Positions 10,728 through 21,250 of a stretch of 64,000 nt of DNA are shown piece by piece (position 1 is the stretch's first letter; every line of letters starts with the position of its first letter). The translations under genes were made by a program, and so were the position numbers. Location: the NCBI GenBank assembly GCA_902623735.1, contig CACNUU010000004.1:1-64000 (forward strand), written 5' to 3'. The DNA is from an uncultured Pelagibacteraceae bacterium (GTDB lineage Bacteria; Pseudomonadota; Alphaproteobacteria; Pelagibacterales; Pelagibacteraceae). Below the pieces are notes generated by a model that worked only from the letters and a program-made list of their open reading frames with translations, did no database searches and was not told the origin of the DNA.

Positions 10728-11371
10728 GAAATTTTTTTTTTAATTTTTTTTATATTTAATATAAATGAGTCATCATTAGTTAAACTTTTTTTTACCTCAT
10801 AATCTAAATCCCATACTTTGAGTGTATCGTTTAAAGTTTTATTTCCTGTCCTACCCATAAACAAAATTATGTTTTTATATTTTCTAAAATTTTGACTCAC
10901 TAAATCGAGAATTATTGGCAATGGTTTAAAGGCTCTTGACATTATTGTTCCTGTTTCAATATTTTTAACAGTAAAAATGTCTTTTTGAATTACATTGGTG
11001 TTCAAATTCATTTTTTTTGAAACTTCCATCAAAAAAACACTCTTATGATGGCTTTTTTCATATAGGTTAATTTTCATATCATTTTTTATTCTTTTCATTA
11101 CAATTGCTACTATGAGCCCTGGCATACCACCTCCTGTACCTAAATCGCAGGTTGTATTATAATTTAAATCAACAAAATCAATAATTTGTGCAGAATCTAT
11201 AATATGTCTCTCTCTTATTTGCTCTTTTTCAAATATTTCTCTGCTTATTATGTTAATTTTCCTGTTTTTTTCCATTATCATAGAAATCAAGCTTTCAAGA
11301 TCATTACAAGTTTCACGTGAAACATTCAAGTTTGGTATCTGAGAGTAAAAATTTAATATTTGATTATCCAT
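10724..11371 (-). CDS. rsmG: 16S rRNA (guanine527-N7)-methyltransferase
   Basis: NVSRETCNDLE, DLGTGGGMPGLIVAI, gene order mnmG-rsmG-parA. Confidence 0.95.
   Translation of the reverse strand: MDNQILNFYSQIPNLNVSRETCNDLESLISMIMEKNRKINIISREIFEKEQIRERHIIDSAQIIDFVDLNYNTTCDLGTGGGMPGLIVAIVMKRIKNDMKINLYEKSHHKSVFLMEVSKKMNLNTNVIQKDIFTVKNIETGTIMSRAFKPLPIILDLVSQNFRKYKNIILFMGRTGNKTLNDTLKVWDLDYEVKKSLTNDDSFILNIKKIKKKIS
11309..11324. promoter_or_regulatory. parS: parS centromere-like site inside rsmG
   Basis: AGTTTCACGTGAAACA; 14-bp perfect palindrome GTTTCACGTGAAAC, 15/16 to consensus TGTTTCACGTGAAACA. Confidence 0.9.
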
Positions 11372-13242
11372 TAAGCTATATGCTTAATAGACTTTCTTTT
11401 GACGTGTGACAACAAAATATATACAGCTGCAGGGGTAATTCCATCGATTCTAAGGGCTTGACCCATAGTTTTAGGCCTGATTTCTTTAAATTTAGCTTTT
11501 ACTTCATTAGATAGACCTGAAAATTGGTCATAATTAATGTTATCTGGTATGGTTAAATTCTCATCTCTTTTAAAAGCAAGAATATCTGCTTTTTGCTTTT
11601 TTAAATATCCTCTGTAATGCGAATTAATTTCTATTTGCTCATCGATATCAGCACCATGATCCAAGATTTCTGGCCATATATCTCTTATTTTACTCATATT
11701 TACGGCTTTTTGCGTTAAAATTTCTTCAGCAGATCGAAATACACCATCTTTAGCTATTTTTATCCCAAATTTTTGAGCCTTGGTGGGCGAAATATTCAAA
11801 TTAGACATCTGTAAAGATATTTTGCTTAATTTTTCGAATTTGTCCTCAAAAATTTCTTTTCTAATATTTGAAATTAATCCGATTTTAATACCTTTATGGG
11901 TAAGTCTTAAGTCTGCATTATCAGATCTAAGACTTAATCTATATTCAGCTCTAGATGTAAACATTCTGTACGGCTCCGCAACACCCTTAGTTACTAAATC
12001 ATCTATCATTACTCCAATATAAGCATCTGATCGATCAAGAATAAAAGGCTCCATTTTTTTAAGAGAAAGGGCAGCATTAATTCCAGCTATTAGTCCTTGG
12101 GCCGCAGCCTCTTCGTATCCTGTAGTTCCATTAATTTGACCGGCAAGATATAGATTCTTTATTTTTTTTGACTCCAATGTTAAAAAGAGCTCTCGAGGAT
12201 CAATATAGTCATATTCTATAGCATATCCAGGTCGTATTACTTTAACATTTTCTAAACCATTGATATTGTTGAGTATTTCATATTGTACAACTTCAGGTAG
12301 AGATGTTGATATACCGTTTGGGTAAATTGTATGATCATTAAGGCCTTCAGGCTCTAAAAATATCTGGTGTCTAGTCTTATCTGCAAACTTTACTACCTTA
12401 TCCTCTATTGAAGGACAATATCTTGGACCTACACCTTGTATGCTACCAGAATACATTGCACTTTTAGATAAATTCTTTTCAATAATCTTATGAACCTTTT
12501 CATTGGTATAAGTCATAGAACACGAGACTTGTTTGTTTAGATTTTTTTTGGTTAAGAAAGAAAAAAAATAAGGATCATCATCTGCAAATTGTTTTTCCAA
12601 TTTTTCAAAATTGATAGTTCTGGAATCTAATCTTGGTGGGGTTCCAGTTTTAAGTCTACCTATTTTAAAATTATATTTCTCTAACTGTTCACTTAAACCA
12701 GTGCTTGGCTTTTCATTAAATCGACCGGCAGGGGTTCTTTCATCACCAATATGTATCAAACCATTCAAAAATGTGCCGGTAGTAAGTATTAACTTATTAC
12801 AACTTACTTTATTACCTTTAAATGTTAAAAACCCCTTTATTTCATTATTATTAAAAATAAACTTAATTACAGGATCTGAAAAAATGCTTAAATTACAATA
12901 GTTTACAAGTTTTTCTTGCATAAATTTTCGATATAGTGATCTATCAGATTGAGTTCTCGGTCCTCTCACTGCTGGTCCTCTACTTCTATTTAACAATCTA
13001 AATTGTATTCCAGATTTATCTGCCACTTCACCCATAACTCCATCTAAAGCATCAATTTCTCTAACAAGATGACCTTTTCCTAGACCACCAATAGCTGGGT
13101 TGCACGACATTTCTCCTATGGTATTTTTATTATGAGTAAAAAGAGCAGTGTTAATTCCAAGTCGCGCAGATGCTGCAGCCGCCTCACATCCTGCATGTCC
13201 TCCGCCAATTACAACTACGTCAAATGATAAATCTTTTCTCAT
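11371..13242 (-). CDS. mnmG: tRNA uridine-5-carboxymethylaminomethyl modification enzyme MnmG (GidA)
   Basis: [46 protein letters not shown]. Confidence 0.98.
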   Translation of the reverse strand: MRKDLSFDVVVIGGGHAGCEAAAASARLGINTALFTHNKNTIGEMSCNPAIGGLGKGHLVREIDALDGVMGEVADKSGIQFRLLNRSRGPAVRGPRTQSDRSLYRKFMQEKLVNYCNLSIFSDPVIKFIFNNNEIKGFLTFKGNKVSCNKLILTTGTFLNGLIHIGDERTPAGRFNEKPSTGLSEQLEKYNFKIGRLKTGTPPRLDSRTINFEKLEKQFADDDPYFFSFLTKKNLNKQVSCSMTYTNEKVHKIIEKNLSKSAMYSGSIQGVGPRYCPSIEDKVVKFADKTRHQIFLEPEGLNDHTIYPNGISTSLPEVVQYEILNNINGLENVKVIRPGYAIEYDYIDPRELFLTLESKKIKNLYLAGQINGTTGYEEAAAQGLIAGINAALSLKKMEPFILDRSDAYIGVMIDDLVTKGVAEPYRMFTSRAEYRLSLRSDNADLRLTHKGIKIGLISNIRKEIFEDKFEKLSKISLQMSNLNISPTKAQKFGIKIAKDGVFRSAEEILTQKAVNMSKIRDIWPEILDHGADIDEQIEINSHYRGYLKKQKADILAFKRDENLTIPDNINYDQFSGLSNEVKAKFKEIRPKTMGQALRIDGITPAAVYILLSHVKRKSIKHIA

Positions 13243-13358
13243 GATGTGAATTTATATTCGATTGAAATATTTACAAGATTTGAGTTTTTTTTGGTAAATA
13301 AGCTTTATTTATCAACGAAAATTGCCAAAAATGGTCTAAAAATACAGCAAAATCATCA

Positions 13359-14690
13359 TTATTTTCCGATACAAAAATCGTTGAAAATACTGCCTAATAA
13401 CTCCTCTACATCAACTTTTCCAACAATCATGCCCAAATGCCTAGTGGCTAATCTCAAATCTTCTGCTGCTTTATCAAAATCTTTTTTATCGTTTTTGTCC
13501 AAAAAATTTTTCAAATGATCTGCACACTGTTCTAAATGTTGTCTGTGTCTTTCCCTTGTAATTAAAATATCTTCTTCAGATATTAATTGACTTTTCAAAC
13601 TGTTTTTAATTTTGGAAATAAGCAAATCAATATTAAGATTATCTTTTAATGAAATTAAAACGTGATTAAGTTTAAGTATTTCAGGATCTAATTTTTCTTT
13701 TAAGAGATCTGATTTGTTAATAACTAAAATAGCATCATTTTTAAGTAAATCATTTAAAAACCCGCTTAAATCAATACTTTTAGCATCAACAACTACTAAT
13801 TTTAAATCAGCATTTTCAGCTTTTTTAAGTGATAATTTTATCCCTTTCTTTTCAATTTCATCTTTTGAAACTCGAATTCCTGCCGTATCTGAAATAATAA
13901 CTGGATAACCATCTATATTCAAATGTGTTTCGATAACATCTCGGGTAGTGCCAGCGATTTCTGAAACTATAGCAACTTCTCTATTTGATAAATTATTTAG
14001 TAAACTAGATTTACCTGCATTGGTTGGTCCTACGATCGCAATTTTAAAGCCTTCACGAATTATCTCTCCAATTTTTTGATCATTTAAAATTTTGTTGATT
14101 TCTTTTAATGCATCTGAAGAATCTTGTTTAATTTTTTTTAAATTTTCTTCCGGGATATCTTCCTCAGGAAAATCTATTTTTGCTTCAACAAATGATAAAA
14201 TTTTCAATAATTTCTCTCTCAATTCATTAAATTTCTCTGAAGATTTGCCTTTCATTATTTTAACAGCTTGTAATCTTTGAATTTCGGTTTCAGCCGAGAT
14301 TAAATCAGCTATACTTTCAGCTTTTAACAAGTTTATTTTTCCATTTTGGAAAGCAAGCTTTGTAAACTCACCAGGCTCAGCTAATCTGCAATTTTTAATT
14401 TTTGAAATTTCTTTTTGGACAGTTAAAATTACAGCTTTCCCTCCATGTACATGGATTTCTGCCATATCCTCTCCTGTGTAGCTCTCAGGAGCTGGAAACC
14501 ATATAATTATACCTTCATCTATTAGCTCAGAAGTGTTGATATTGTTTATTTTCCGAAGGGTAGCCAATCTTGGCTTTGGAATTTCTTTTCCTGTAAGGGA
14601 TTTAATCACATTAGCTGCTTCAGGACCTGAAACTCTAATTATTGCAACCCCAGAAACGCCTGGGCCTGATGATAGAGCGTAAATAGTCAT
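13359..14690 (-). CDS. mnmE: tRNA modification GTPase MnmE
   Basis: MTIYALSSGPG, GPTNAGKSSLLN, C-terminal FCIGK. Confidence 0.98.
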   Translation of the reverse strand: MTIYALSSGPGVSGVAIIRVSGPEAANVIKSLTGKEIPKPRLATLRKINNINTSELIDEGIIIWFPAPESYTGEDMAEIHVHGGKAVILTVQKEISKIKNCRLAEPGEFTKLAFQNGKINLLKAESIADLISAETEIQRLQAVKIMKGKSSEKFNELREKLLKILSFVEAKIDFPEEDIPEENLKKIKQDSSDALKEINKILNDQKIGEIIREGFKIAIVGPTNAGKSSLLNNLSNREVAIVSEIAGTTRDVIETHLNIDGYPVIISDTAGIRVSKDEIEKKGIKLSLKKAENADLKLVVVDAKSIDLSGFLNDLLKNDAILVINKSDLLKEKLDPEILKLNHVLISLKDNLNIDLLISKIKNSLKSQLISEEDILITRERHRQHLEQCADHLKNFLDKNDKKDFDKAAEDLRLATRHLGMIVGKVDVEELLGSIFNDFCIGK

Positions 14691-14731
14691 AAAATATTAT
14701 AACTTTTATTCTGTAATATTGGAAAACTTAA

Positions 14732-16000
14732 TTAAGCTGGTTTGTTCATTGAATTAAAGAACTCAGCATTGTTCTTTGTATCTTTTAACTTAGAGCTAAT
14801 AAATTCTATTGCATCCATTGTGCCCATTGGAGCTATAATTCTTCTTAAAACATTCATTTTTTGTAAATCATTTTTATCAAACAGTAACTCTTCTCTTCTA
14901 GTTCCTGATTTTGTAATATCGATCGCTGGATAAATTCTTTTATCAGCAATTTTTCTATCTAAAACAGTTTCGCTATTTCCTGTTCCTTTAAACTCTTCAA
15001 AAATTACCTCATCCATTCTGCTTCCAGTATCAATTAATGCCGTAGATATAATTGTTAATGATCCACCTTCTTCAATATTTCTTGCAGCACCAAAAAATCT
15101 CTTTGGTCTTTGAAGTGCATTAGCATCCACACCCCCTGTTAAAACTTTTCCAGAACTAGGTATAACTGCGTTATAAGCTCGGCCTAATCTTGTTATAGAG
15201 TCTAAAAGTATAACTACATCTTTTTTATGTTCGGTTAATCTCTTTGCTTTTTCTATTACCATTTCAGCAACTGCTACGTGGCGCTGAGCCGGTTCATCAA
15301 AAGTTGAGCTTATAACCTCACCTTTAACGGTTCGCTGCATGTCAGTTACTTCTTCAGGTCTTTCATCTATCAGTAATACAATCAAGTAACACTCAGGATA
15401 ATTTTTTGCTATTGAATTTGCTATGCTTTGCAGGATCATAGTTTTTCCTGCCTTTGGTGGTGAAATAATTATTGATCTTTGTCCTTTTCCAATCGGGCTC
15501 ACCAAATCTATTAATCTTGGTGTCAAATCTTGTTTCTTGTCAGGTTTTAACGCTTCAACTTCCATCACCAATTGCTTATCTGGATATAATGGAGTTAGGT
15601 TATCAAAAGCTATTTTGTGTCTTGATTTTTCTGGTTCTTCAAAATTAATCTTGCTAACTTGTAACAAAGCAAAATATCTTTCACCCTCTTTGGGTGCTCT
15701 TACAGGTCCTTCAACCGTATCTCCAGTCCTTAGACCGAATTTTCTTATTTGACTTGGGCTAACATAAATGTCATCTGGCCCAGGAAGATAGTTTGATTCC
15801 ATTGCTCTTAAAAACCCGAAACCATCTTGTAAAAGTTGCAAGACCCCAGCTCCTGTAATCTCCTCTTTTTCAGCAACTTTTTTTAAAATAGCAAAAAGTA
15901 TTTCTTGCTTTCTTAGGGTGCTTGCATTTTCAATGCCTAACTCTTCAGCTTGTGTAATAAGCTGTTCTGAAGATTTTAATTTTAATTCTTGAATATTCAT
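14732..16000 (-). CDS. rho: transcription termination factor Rho
   Basis: [53 protein letters not shown]. Confidence 0.98.
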   Translation of the reverse strand: MNIQELKLKSSEQLITQAEELGIENASTLRKQEILFAILKKVAEKEEITGAGVLQLLQDGFGFLRAMESNYLPGPDDIYVSPSQIRKFGLRTGDTVEGPVRAPKEGERYFALLQVSKINFEEPEKSRHKIAFDNLTPLYPDKQLVMEVEALKPDKKQDLTPRLIDLVSPIGKGQRSIIISPPKAGKTMILQSIANSIAKNYPECYLIVLLIDERPEEVTDMQRTVKGEVISSTFDEPAQRHVAVAEMVIEKAKRLTEHKKDVVILLDSITRLGRAYNAVIPSSGKVLTGGVDANALQRPKRFFGAARNIEEGGSLTIISTALIDTGSRMDEVIFEEFKGTGNSETVLDRKIADKRIYPAIDITKSGTRREELLFDKNDLQKMNVLRRIIAPMGTMDAIEFISSKLKDTKNNAEFFNSMNKPA

Positions 16001-16114
16001 GATTTGTATTGAGGACTTAATAGATGGGTATAATATATATACTCTTACAACTATTACAAGAGTGTTAGTTAAAAATTTAGAAAGAACAAAAAAAGACCGA
16101 TTTTACAGACTTTT

Positions 16115-16642
16115 TTAAGTATTTTCCCTTATTTCTTTAGCAAAATTATCTACTTTTGACCAATCGGTAAATTCGTAAGACTGAGAAGTGTCTGTAGGGC
16201 CCTTTGTTATAAACATAATGAATTTAATTATATACTTATCAAAAAAATTATAATTTGGATAATCTACTCTCCCCGCAAAAACTGCTAATTTTTTTGGTCT
16301 CCAGCTAGATATTTTCAAAAATTTTTTAATGTAAGGATTTGTATTAGGAGTATTTTTTTCTAGTTTTCTTGCAACTACATTAACAGAGAAAAAAATTCCT
16401 TGTTTTTTATCTAAAACTTCTTTGTTTATTTTAATAAATCTATAAAGTTTATCTGAATGTTTGCCATATCTTATACTTGCACCAATTATAATTTTTGCAA
16501 AATCAGACAAATTAAATTTTTCGACTTCATCCAAAGATATTAATTTAATTTCGTCTTTATTATCCAGAAAATTTGCTATCCTTTCACAGATAGTCTTAGT
16601 GTGACCGTCAGTGCTAGAGTAAATTATCAATGAACCTGACAT
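16115..16642 (-). CDS. hemG: menaquinone-dependent (flavodoxin-type) protoporphyrinogen oxidase
   Basis: IYSSTDGHTKTICERIA, IIGASIRYGKHS, FFSVNVVARKLEKNTPNTNPYIKKFL, SWRPKKLAVFAGRVDYPNYN; next to hemH/hemE. Confidence 0.88.
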   Translation of the reverse strand: MSGSLIIYSSTDGHTKTICERIANFLDNKDEIKLISLDEVEKFNLSDFAKIIIGASIRYGKHSDKLYRFIKINKEVLDKKQGIFFSVNVVARKLEKNTPNTNPYIKKFLKISSWRPKKLAVFAGRVDYPNYNFFDKYIIKFIMFITKGPTDTSQSYEFTDWSKVDNFAKEIRENT

Positions 16643-16654
16643 TATAATATAATA

Positions 16655-17770
16655 TTATTTACTCATTATTTGTGGGGGCATTTTTTGATAATATTTTGAG
16701 TCAAGTTTATATTCAATGTCCTCTTTATCTTGCGCAGACCCCTCTGCTTGTACAAAAGTATATTTTGCAAAGTCCTTACACCAATTTTTATTAGTATTGA
16801 GACACTCAACAGGATAAATATTGCCACCTAATTCTTTTGCTTCATTGACAAGCTCATGACCAAGTTCGTCAGTAGTTTCAAGACAATCGGCTACAAAACT
16901 AGGTGAATATATCACAATCTCTTTTTTTCCCTCTGATATTAGTTTTTTTACAACATCATCTGTGTAAGGCGTTATCCATTCCTCGGAACCGAAACGACTT
17001 TGAAAACTCATCGTACACTGATCTGATCTAATATTTTTTAATTTATTTGTAATAAGACAAAAAGTTTCATAGCAATGTCTATAATAATCATCACCTTTGC
17101 TCACAACCCTCCTTTTTTGCATGCCGTGAAAAGTTATCACCAAACTATCAATTTTTTTTCCTTGTTTAATTAATTCATCTAATTTTAGATCAACTTGTTT
17201 AACAGAATTGTCGATGAACGCATGGGTTCTATGGAAGTTAGTAATCACCTCAAAAGTTGGGATCTTTACTCTTTTTGATAACTCTTTTGCAAGGGCATCT
17301 ATTCCAGAAGCAATGGTGCTTTCAGAATATTGGGGAAACATTGGTATAACAAGTAACTTTGTTGCGCCCACTCCATTTTTTAAATCTTCCTCCCAGCTGT
17401 CATAAACTTCATTAACATACGGAGGTGATAAAAGAAAAGCATGATTAACTTCTACATAACCTTGTGGGTCAATCTTTTTTAATTCCTCGCTTACATTTTT
17501 AGTAAAATCTCTAGTGTTTGTTATTAACGGAAAACTTTCTCCATCCCAAATTCTAGCATAAAGTTTTGCAGACTTTTTGGGTCTAAATGGTAACACAAAA
17601 AAATTTAAAATTATTTTCCAAAGCCAGGGGTTAATATCAACAACCCTTGGATCTCCCAAAAAGGCTCTGAGATATTTTCTTAACGCTTTTGGTGTTGGCT
17701 CAGAAGGTGATCCAAGTTGAACAAATACAACTTTTGTTTTTCTTTTTGGGTGGGTATAATTTTTTATCAT
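16655..17770 (-). CDS. hemH: ferrochelatase
   Basis: VVFVQLGSPSEPTPKALRKYLRAFLGDPRVVD, VITFHGMQKRR, SFQSRFG. Confidence 0.96.
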   Translation of the reverse strand: MIKNYTHPKRKTKVVFVQLGSPSEPTPKALRKYLRAFLGDPRVVDINPWLWKIILNFFVLPFRPKKSAKLYARIWDGESFPLITNTRDFTKNVSEELKKIDPQGYVEVNHAFLLSPPYVNEVYDSWEEDLKNGVGATKLLVIPMFPQYSESTIASGIDALAKELSKRVKIPTFEVITNFHRTHAFIDNSVKQVDLKLDELIKQGKKIDSLVITFHGMQKRRVVSKGDDYYRHCYETFCLITNKLKNIRSDQCTMSFQSRFGSEEWITPYTDDVVKKLISEGKKEIVIYSPSFVADCLETTDELGHELVNEAKELGGNIYPVECLNTNKNWCKDFAKYTFVQAEGSAQDKEDIEYKLDSKYYQKMPPQIMSK

Positions 17771-17772
17771 AT

Positions 17773-18774
17773 CTAATAATCTTTTACCATTTTAACCAAA
17801 TAATCCATCATGTTTGGGTCTGTTTCCGGCAAGACACCATGGCCTAAATTAAAAATATATGGGTGATCTTTAAATATATCTAGGTATCTTTTTGCCTCTT
17901 TTTTAACGGTCGCTCTATCAGTTAAAAGAATTTTAGGATCCAGGCCTCCCTGAACTGGTATTCTTATTTCATCACTAATTTTTAGTGGATCAGTATCGTA
18001 ATCTATACAAATAACATCTGGTTGAACAATATTACAATATTTTTTGTAATCTTTTATTCCTCTAGGAAAACATATAACTGGAACATTTAAAGATTTAACA
18101 TAATTTACTAATTCGTGGGTTGGATTAAAAACATATTTATTTAGATCATCTTCTTTTAATAATCCTGCCCAGCTGTCAAAGATTTGGATGATTTCAGCAC
18201 CGCTTTCAATTTGATTCTTAATATGAATTTTTAAAAATTTATTTAAAATAACTAAAATTTTTTCTATCAAAATTTTATCACTAAAAAAATTTTCTTTTAA
18301 ATTTAGTTTTGGAGATTGTTTATTAAGCATATATACTAGTAATGTCCAGGGTGCACCGACAAAACCGATTGTGCTCTTCTTTTTTACCAGTTCGTGGTTA
18401 CTAACTATTTTTATCGCGTTATAAATTGGATATATTTTTTCTACAAAATCATTTTCGTTAACGCTAGAAATTAACTCTAAATTTAAATCACTTAAGATTG
18501 GGCCAAAATTTTTTTTAAATTCTACACCTTGATTAAGACCATAAGGCACCATTAAAATATCTGAAAATATTATAGCTGCATCTAATTCAAATCTTTTTAG
18601 AGGCTGTAAAGTTATTTCTGAAGACAAATTTGGATTTAGACATAATTTAATAAAATCAGTATTTTTTTTTCGAATTTCCCTAAATTCAGGTAAATATCTT
18701 CCAGCTTGTCTCATTATCCAAATTGGATGAATGTTTGTTTTTTTATTTAAAATAACTTCATTGATAGGTGTCAT
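17773..18774 (-). CDS. hemE: uroporphyrinogen decarboxylase
   Basis: PIWIMRQAGRYLPEFR, IFSDILMVPYGLNQGVEF, FNLGHGVLPETDP. Confidence 0.97.
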   Translation of the reverse strand: MTPINEVILNKKTNIHPIWIMRQAGRYLPEFREIRKKNTDFIKLCLNPNLSSEITLQPLKRFELDAAIIFSDILMVPYGLNQGVEFKKNFGPILSDLNLELISSVNENDFVEKIYPIYNAIKIVSNHELVKKKSTIGFVGAPWTLLVYMLNKQSPKLNLKENFFSDKILIEKILVILNKFLKIHIKNQIESGAEIIQIFDSWAGLLKEDDLNKYVFNPTHELVNYVKSLNVPVICFPRGIKDYKKYCNIVQPDVICIDYDTDPLKISDEIRIPVQGGLDPKILLTDRATVKKEAKRYLDIFKDHPYIFNLGHGVLPETDPNMMDYLVKMVKDY

Positions 18775-19057
18775 ATAAATAATTAAATATAAAAAGGTTG
18801 TAATATTAGTATAGCTTGTGAATATTGATAATTAAATTTTCTGCACATTTTATTAACTTTTTATAAACATTTAAGATTTTAAATCTCTTAAATATATATG
18901 AAAAATTGAAGCCGATTGATAATTTATTCAAATATGTGATTAAAATTATACAAATGTTTATTTTTGTGAAGAAAAGCCTTGTTTTACAGTGTTAATTTTA
19001 AAATATTAAATTTATTCAATATGATTTAAATAATACAAAGTTATTAACATTTAATAC
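18775..19057. other. oriC: candidate chromosomal replication origin (oriC) between divergent hemE and ppsR
   Basis: Very AT-rich 283-bp gap in the hemE/RP001-homolog position used as origin in other alphaproteobacteria; several 8/9 DnaA-box-like 9-mers, direct and inverted repeats; transcription diverges from it; parS sites on both sides. Confidence 0.7.
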
Positions 19058-19882
19058 ATGACTAATACTTATCAAATATACCTTATTTCTGACTCTACCG
19101 GAGAAACCTTAGATAGAATTTTTATAGCCATTAAAGCTCAATTTAAAAATATAGATTATAAAGTTCATACCTGTTCTTTTACTAGAACAGAAAATCAAAT
19201 TCTAACCATTCTTTCAGAAGCAGAAAAAAATTCCAACGCAATAATTTTGTATTCTATAGTTGATAGTAATTTGGCAAAATACCTTGCACATATCAGTAAC
19301 GAAAAAAAGATACCGTGTTTTGGAGTTTTAGGAGATTTAATCTTGAGTTTTTCAAAGCTACTTAATCAAAAGGCTTCACATGAACCAAGTGGCCAATATA
19401 AATTAAATGATGATTATTATAAAAGAATTGAAGCAATTCAATTTACAATGAATCATGATGATGGAAATTTAATTAAAGAAATTAAAAAATCTGACATAGT
19501 TTTGTTGGGTGTAAGCAGAACGAGCAAAACACCAACCTCAATTTATTTAGCAAACAAAGGTTTTAAAACATCAAATATTCCATTAATTAACAAAAATTCA
19601 ATTCCAAAAATTTTAAAGGAGGATCCTAAAATTACATGCGTAGTTGGTTTAAACACTGAACCAGAAAGACTTGTGGATATAAGAAAAAATAGAATGAATT
19701 CACTAAAAGAGACTGAAAATAAGACTTATGTTGATCTAGAAAGAATTAAAAAAGAAGTAAATGAAGCTAAAAATACTTTCAAAAAATATGGATGGCCAAT
19801 AATCGATGTGACCAGGAAGTCAGTAGAGGAAACTGCCGCCTCAGTAATCAAAATATACGAAATTTATAGACAGAATGGTTAA
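19058..19882 (+). CDS. pyruvate, phosphate dikinase/PEP synthase regulatory protein (DUF299 family)
   Basis: YLISDSTGETLDRI, VLLGVSRTSKTPTSIYLANKGFKTSNIPL. Confidence 0.95.
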   Translation: MTNTYQIYLISDSTGETLDRIFIAIKAQFKNIDYKVHTCSFTRTENQILTILSEAEKNSNAIILYSIVDSNLAKYLAHISNEKKIPCFGVLGDLILSFSKLLNQKASHEPSGQYKLNDDYYKRIEAIQFTMNHDDGNLIKEIKKSDIVLLGVSRTSKTPTSIYLANKGFKTSNIPLINKNSIPKILKEDPKITCVVGLNTEPERLVDIRKNRMNSLKETENKTYVDLERIKKEVNEAKNTFKKYGWPIIDVTRKSVEETAASVIKIYEIYRQNG

Positions 19883-20459
19883 TTTAATTCTTGCATCAAA
19901 AAGTAAGGTTAGAAAAGAAATACTTCAAAAAAATAATATATCGGTGAGTGTTGAACCTTCTAATGTTGATGAAGATATCGTAAAAAAATCTTTATTAAAA
20001 GAAAATGCAACTCCAGAAATTATTTCAAAAAATTTGGCTGAACTTAAAGCTAATAAAATTAGTTCTAAAAACTTGAATTCGTTAGTATTAGGAGCTGATA
20101 GTGTTATAGATCTTAATGGTGAATTAATATCAAAACCAATAAATAGGGATAATGCTTTTGATATTTTAAAAAAGCTTAATAATAAAAAACATTATTTGAT
20201 CAGTTCAGTTTGTATATCAAAAGATGGATCTATGATATGGAATTATACAGATAAAGCAATTTTAACAATGAAAAATATGACTGATCAAGAACTTAAAAGA
20301 TATTTGTCTAAAATTACAGATGACGCTCTTTATGCGTATAATGTTTATCAAATTGAAGGAGAGGGAAGAAATTTATTTTCCAAAATAGAGGGTGATGAGG
20401 ATACAATTATGGGATTACCAATAAAAAAAATAAAAGAATATCTCAAAAATTATCAATGA
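19875..20459 (+). CDS. maf: Maf family nucleotide pyrophosphatase
   Basis: LILASKSKVRKEIL, VLGADSVIDLNGELISKP. Confidence 0.93.
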   Translation: MVNLILASKSKVRKEILQKNNISVSVEPSNVDEDIVKKSLLKENATPEIISKNLAELKANKISSKNLNSLVLGADSVIDLNGELISKPINRDNAFDILKKLNNKKHYLISSVCISKDGSMIWNYTDKAILTMKNMTDQELKRYLSKITDDALYAYNVYQIEGEGRNLFSKIEGDEDTIMGLPIKKIKEYLKNYQ

Positions 20460-21250
20460 AAAAATATTTAGTAATTGGCAACCCCATTAAACATTCATTG
20501 TCACCTAAGCTACATAATTTTTGGATGAAGGAAAATAATATTAATGCAAATTATGAAAAAAAAATAATGAATAATGATGAATTAAAAAATTTAATTTTAA
20601 AAGTAAAAAATGAAGAAATTAATGGAATAAATGTTACTGTGCCATTTAAAAAAACTATAATACCATTTATTGATATCTTAAGTGATGAAGCACAGAAAAC
20701 CCAATCTGTTAATACAGTCTATTTACATAACGGTAAAACAGTAGGCCACAACACTGATATAGATGGATTTATGATGAGCGTTAAAAATTCAAAATTCAAT
20801 ATTGATGGTAAAAAAATTTTCATACTTGGAGCGGGCGGGGTAGTATCATCACTGGTATATGCTCTAAAAAAAATGAAAGCATCTAATGTTATTATTAGCA
20901 ATAGAACACAAACAAAAGCCGAAGATTTAAAAAATTTATTTAATGATATTGAGGTTTTAAAATGGGGAAATATTCCTAACTTTGATATGATAATAAATGC
21001 GACGAGTTTAGGTTTAGATCCAAAAGATAGGATAGATTTAGATTTTTCTATGGTTGGAAAAGACAAATTTTTTTATGATGTAATTTATAATCCTATACAA
21101 ACCAATTTTCTTAAAGAAGGTGAAAAATTAGGACATAAAACAGAGAATGGTAAAATGATGTTTATTTATCAAGCGTCCCTATCTTTTAAGGTTTGGCACG
21201 GAATTCAGCCTCAAATAAACAAGGAGACAATTAATCTTTTAGATCAATGA
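20456..21250 (+). CDS. aroE: shikimate dehydrogenase
   Basis: VIGNPIKHSLSPKLHNFW, GINVTVPFK, GHNTDIDGF, ILGAGGVVSSLV. Confidence 0.96.
   Translation: MKKYLVIGNPIKHSLSPKLHNFWMKENNINANYEKKIMNNDELKNLILKVKNEEINGINVTVPFKKTIIPFIDILSDEAQKTQSVNTVYLHNGKTVGHNTDIDGFMMSVKNSKFNIDGKKIFILGAGGVVSSLVYALKKMKASNVIISNRTQTKAEDLKNLFNDIEVLKWGNIPNFDMIINATSLGLDPKDRIDLDFSMVGKDKFFYDVIYNPIQTNFLKEGEKLGHKTENGKMMFIYQASLSFKVWHGIQPQINKETINLLDQ

Noticed and set aside
11780-12901. Plus-strand ORFs opposite mnmG
   Set aside because: Fully antisense to a well-supported conserved gene
13246-13518. Plus-strand ORF between mnmG and mnmE
   Set aside because: More than half lies antisense to the conserved C-terminus of mnmE and no protein family is recognisable
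16041-16063. ACTCTT...AAGAGT inverted repeat upstream of rho
   Set aside because: Only 6 bp with an 11-nt loop, easily chance in AT-rich spacer; not enough to claim a regulatory element
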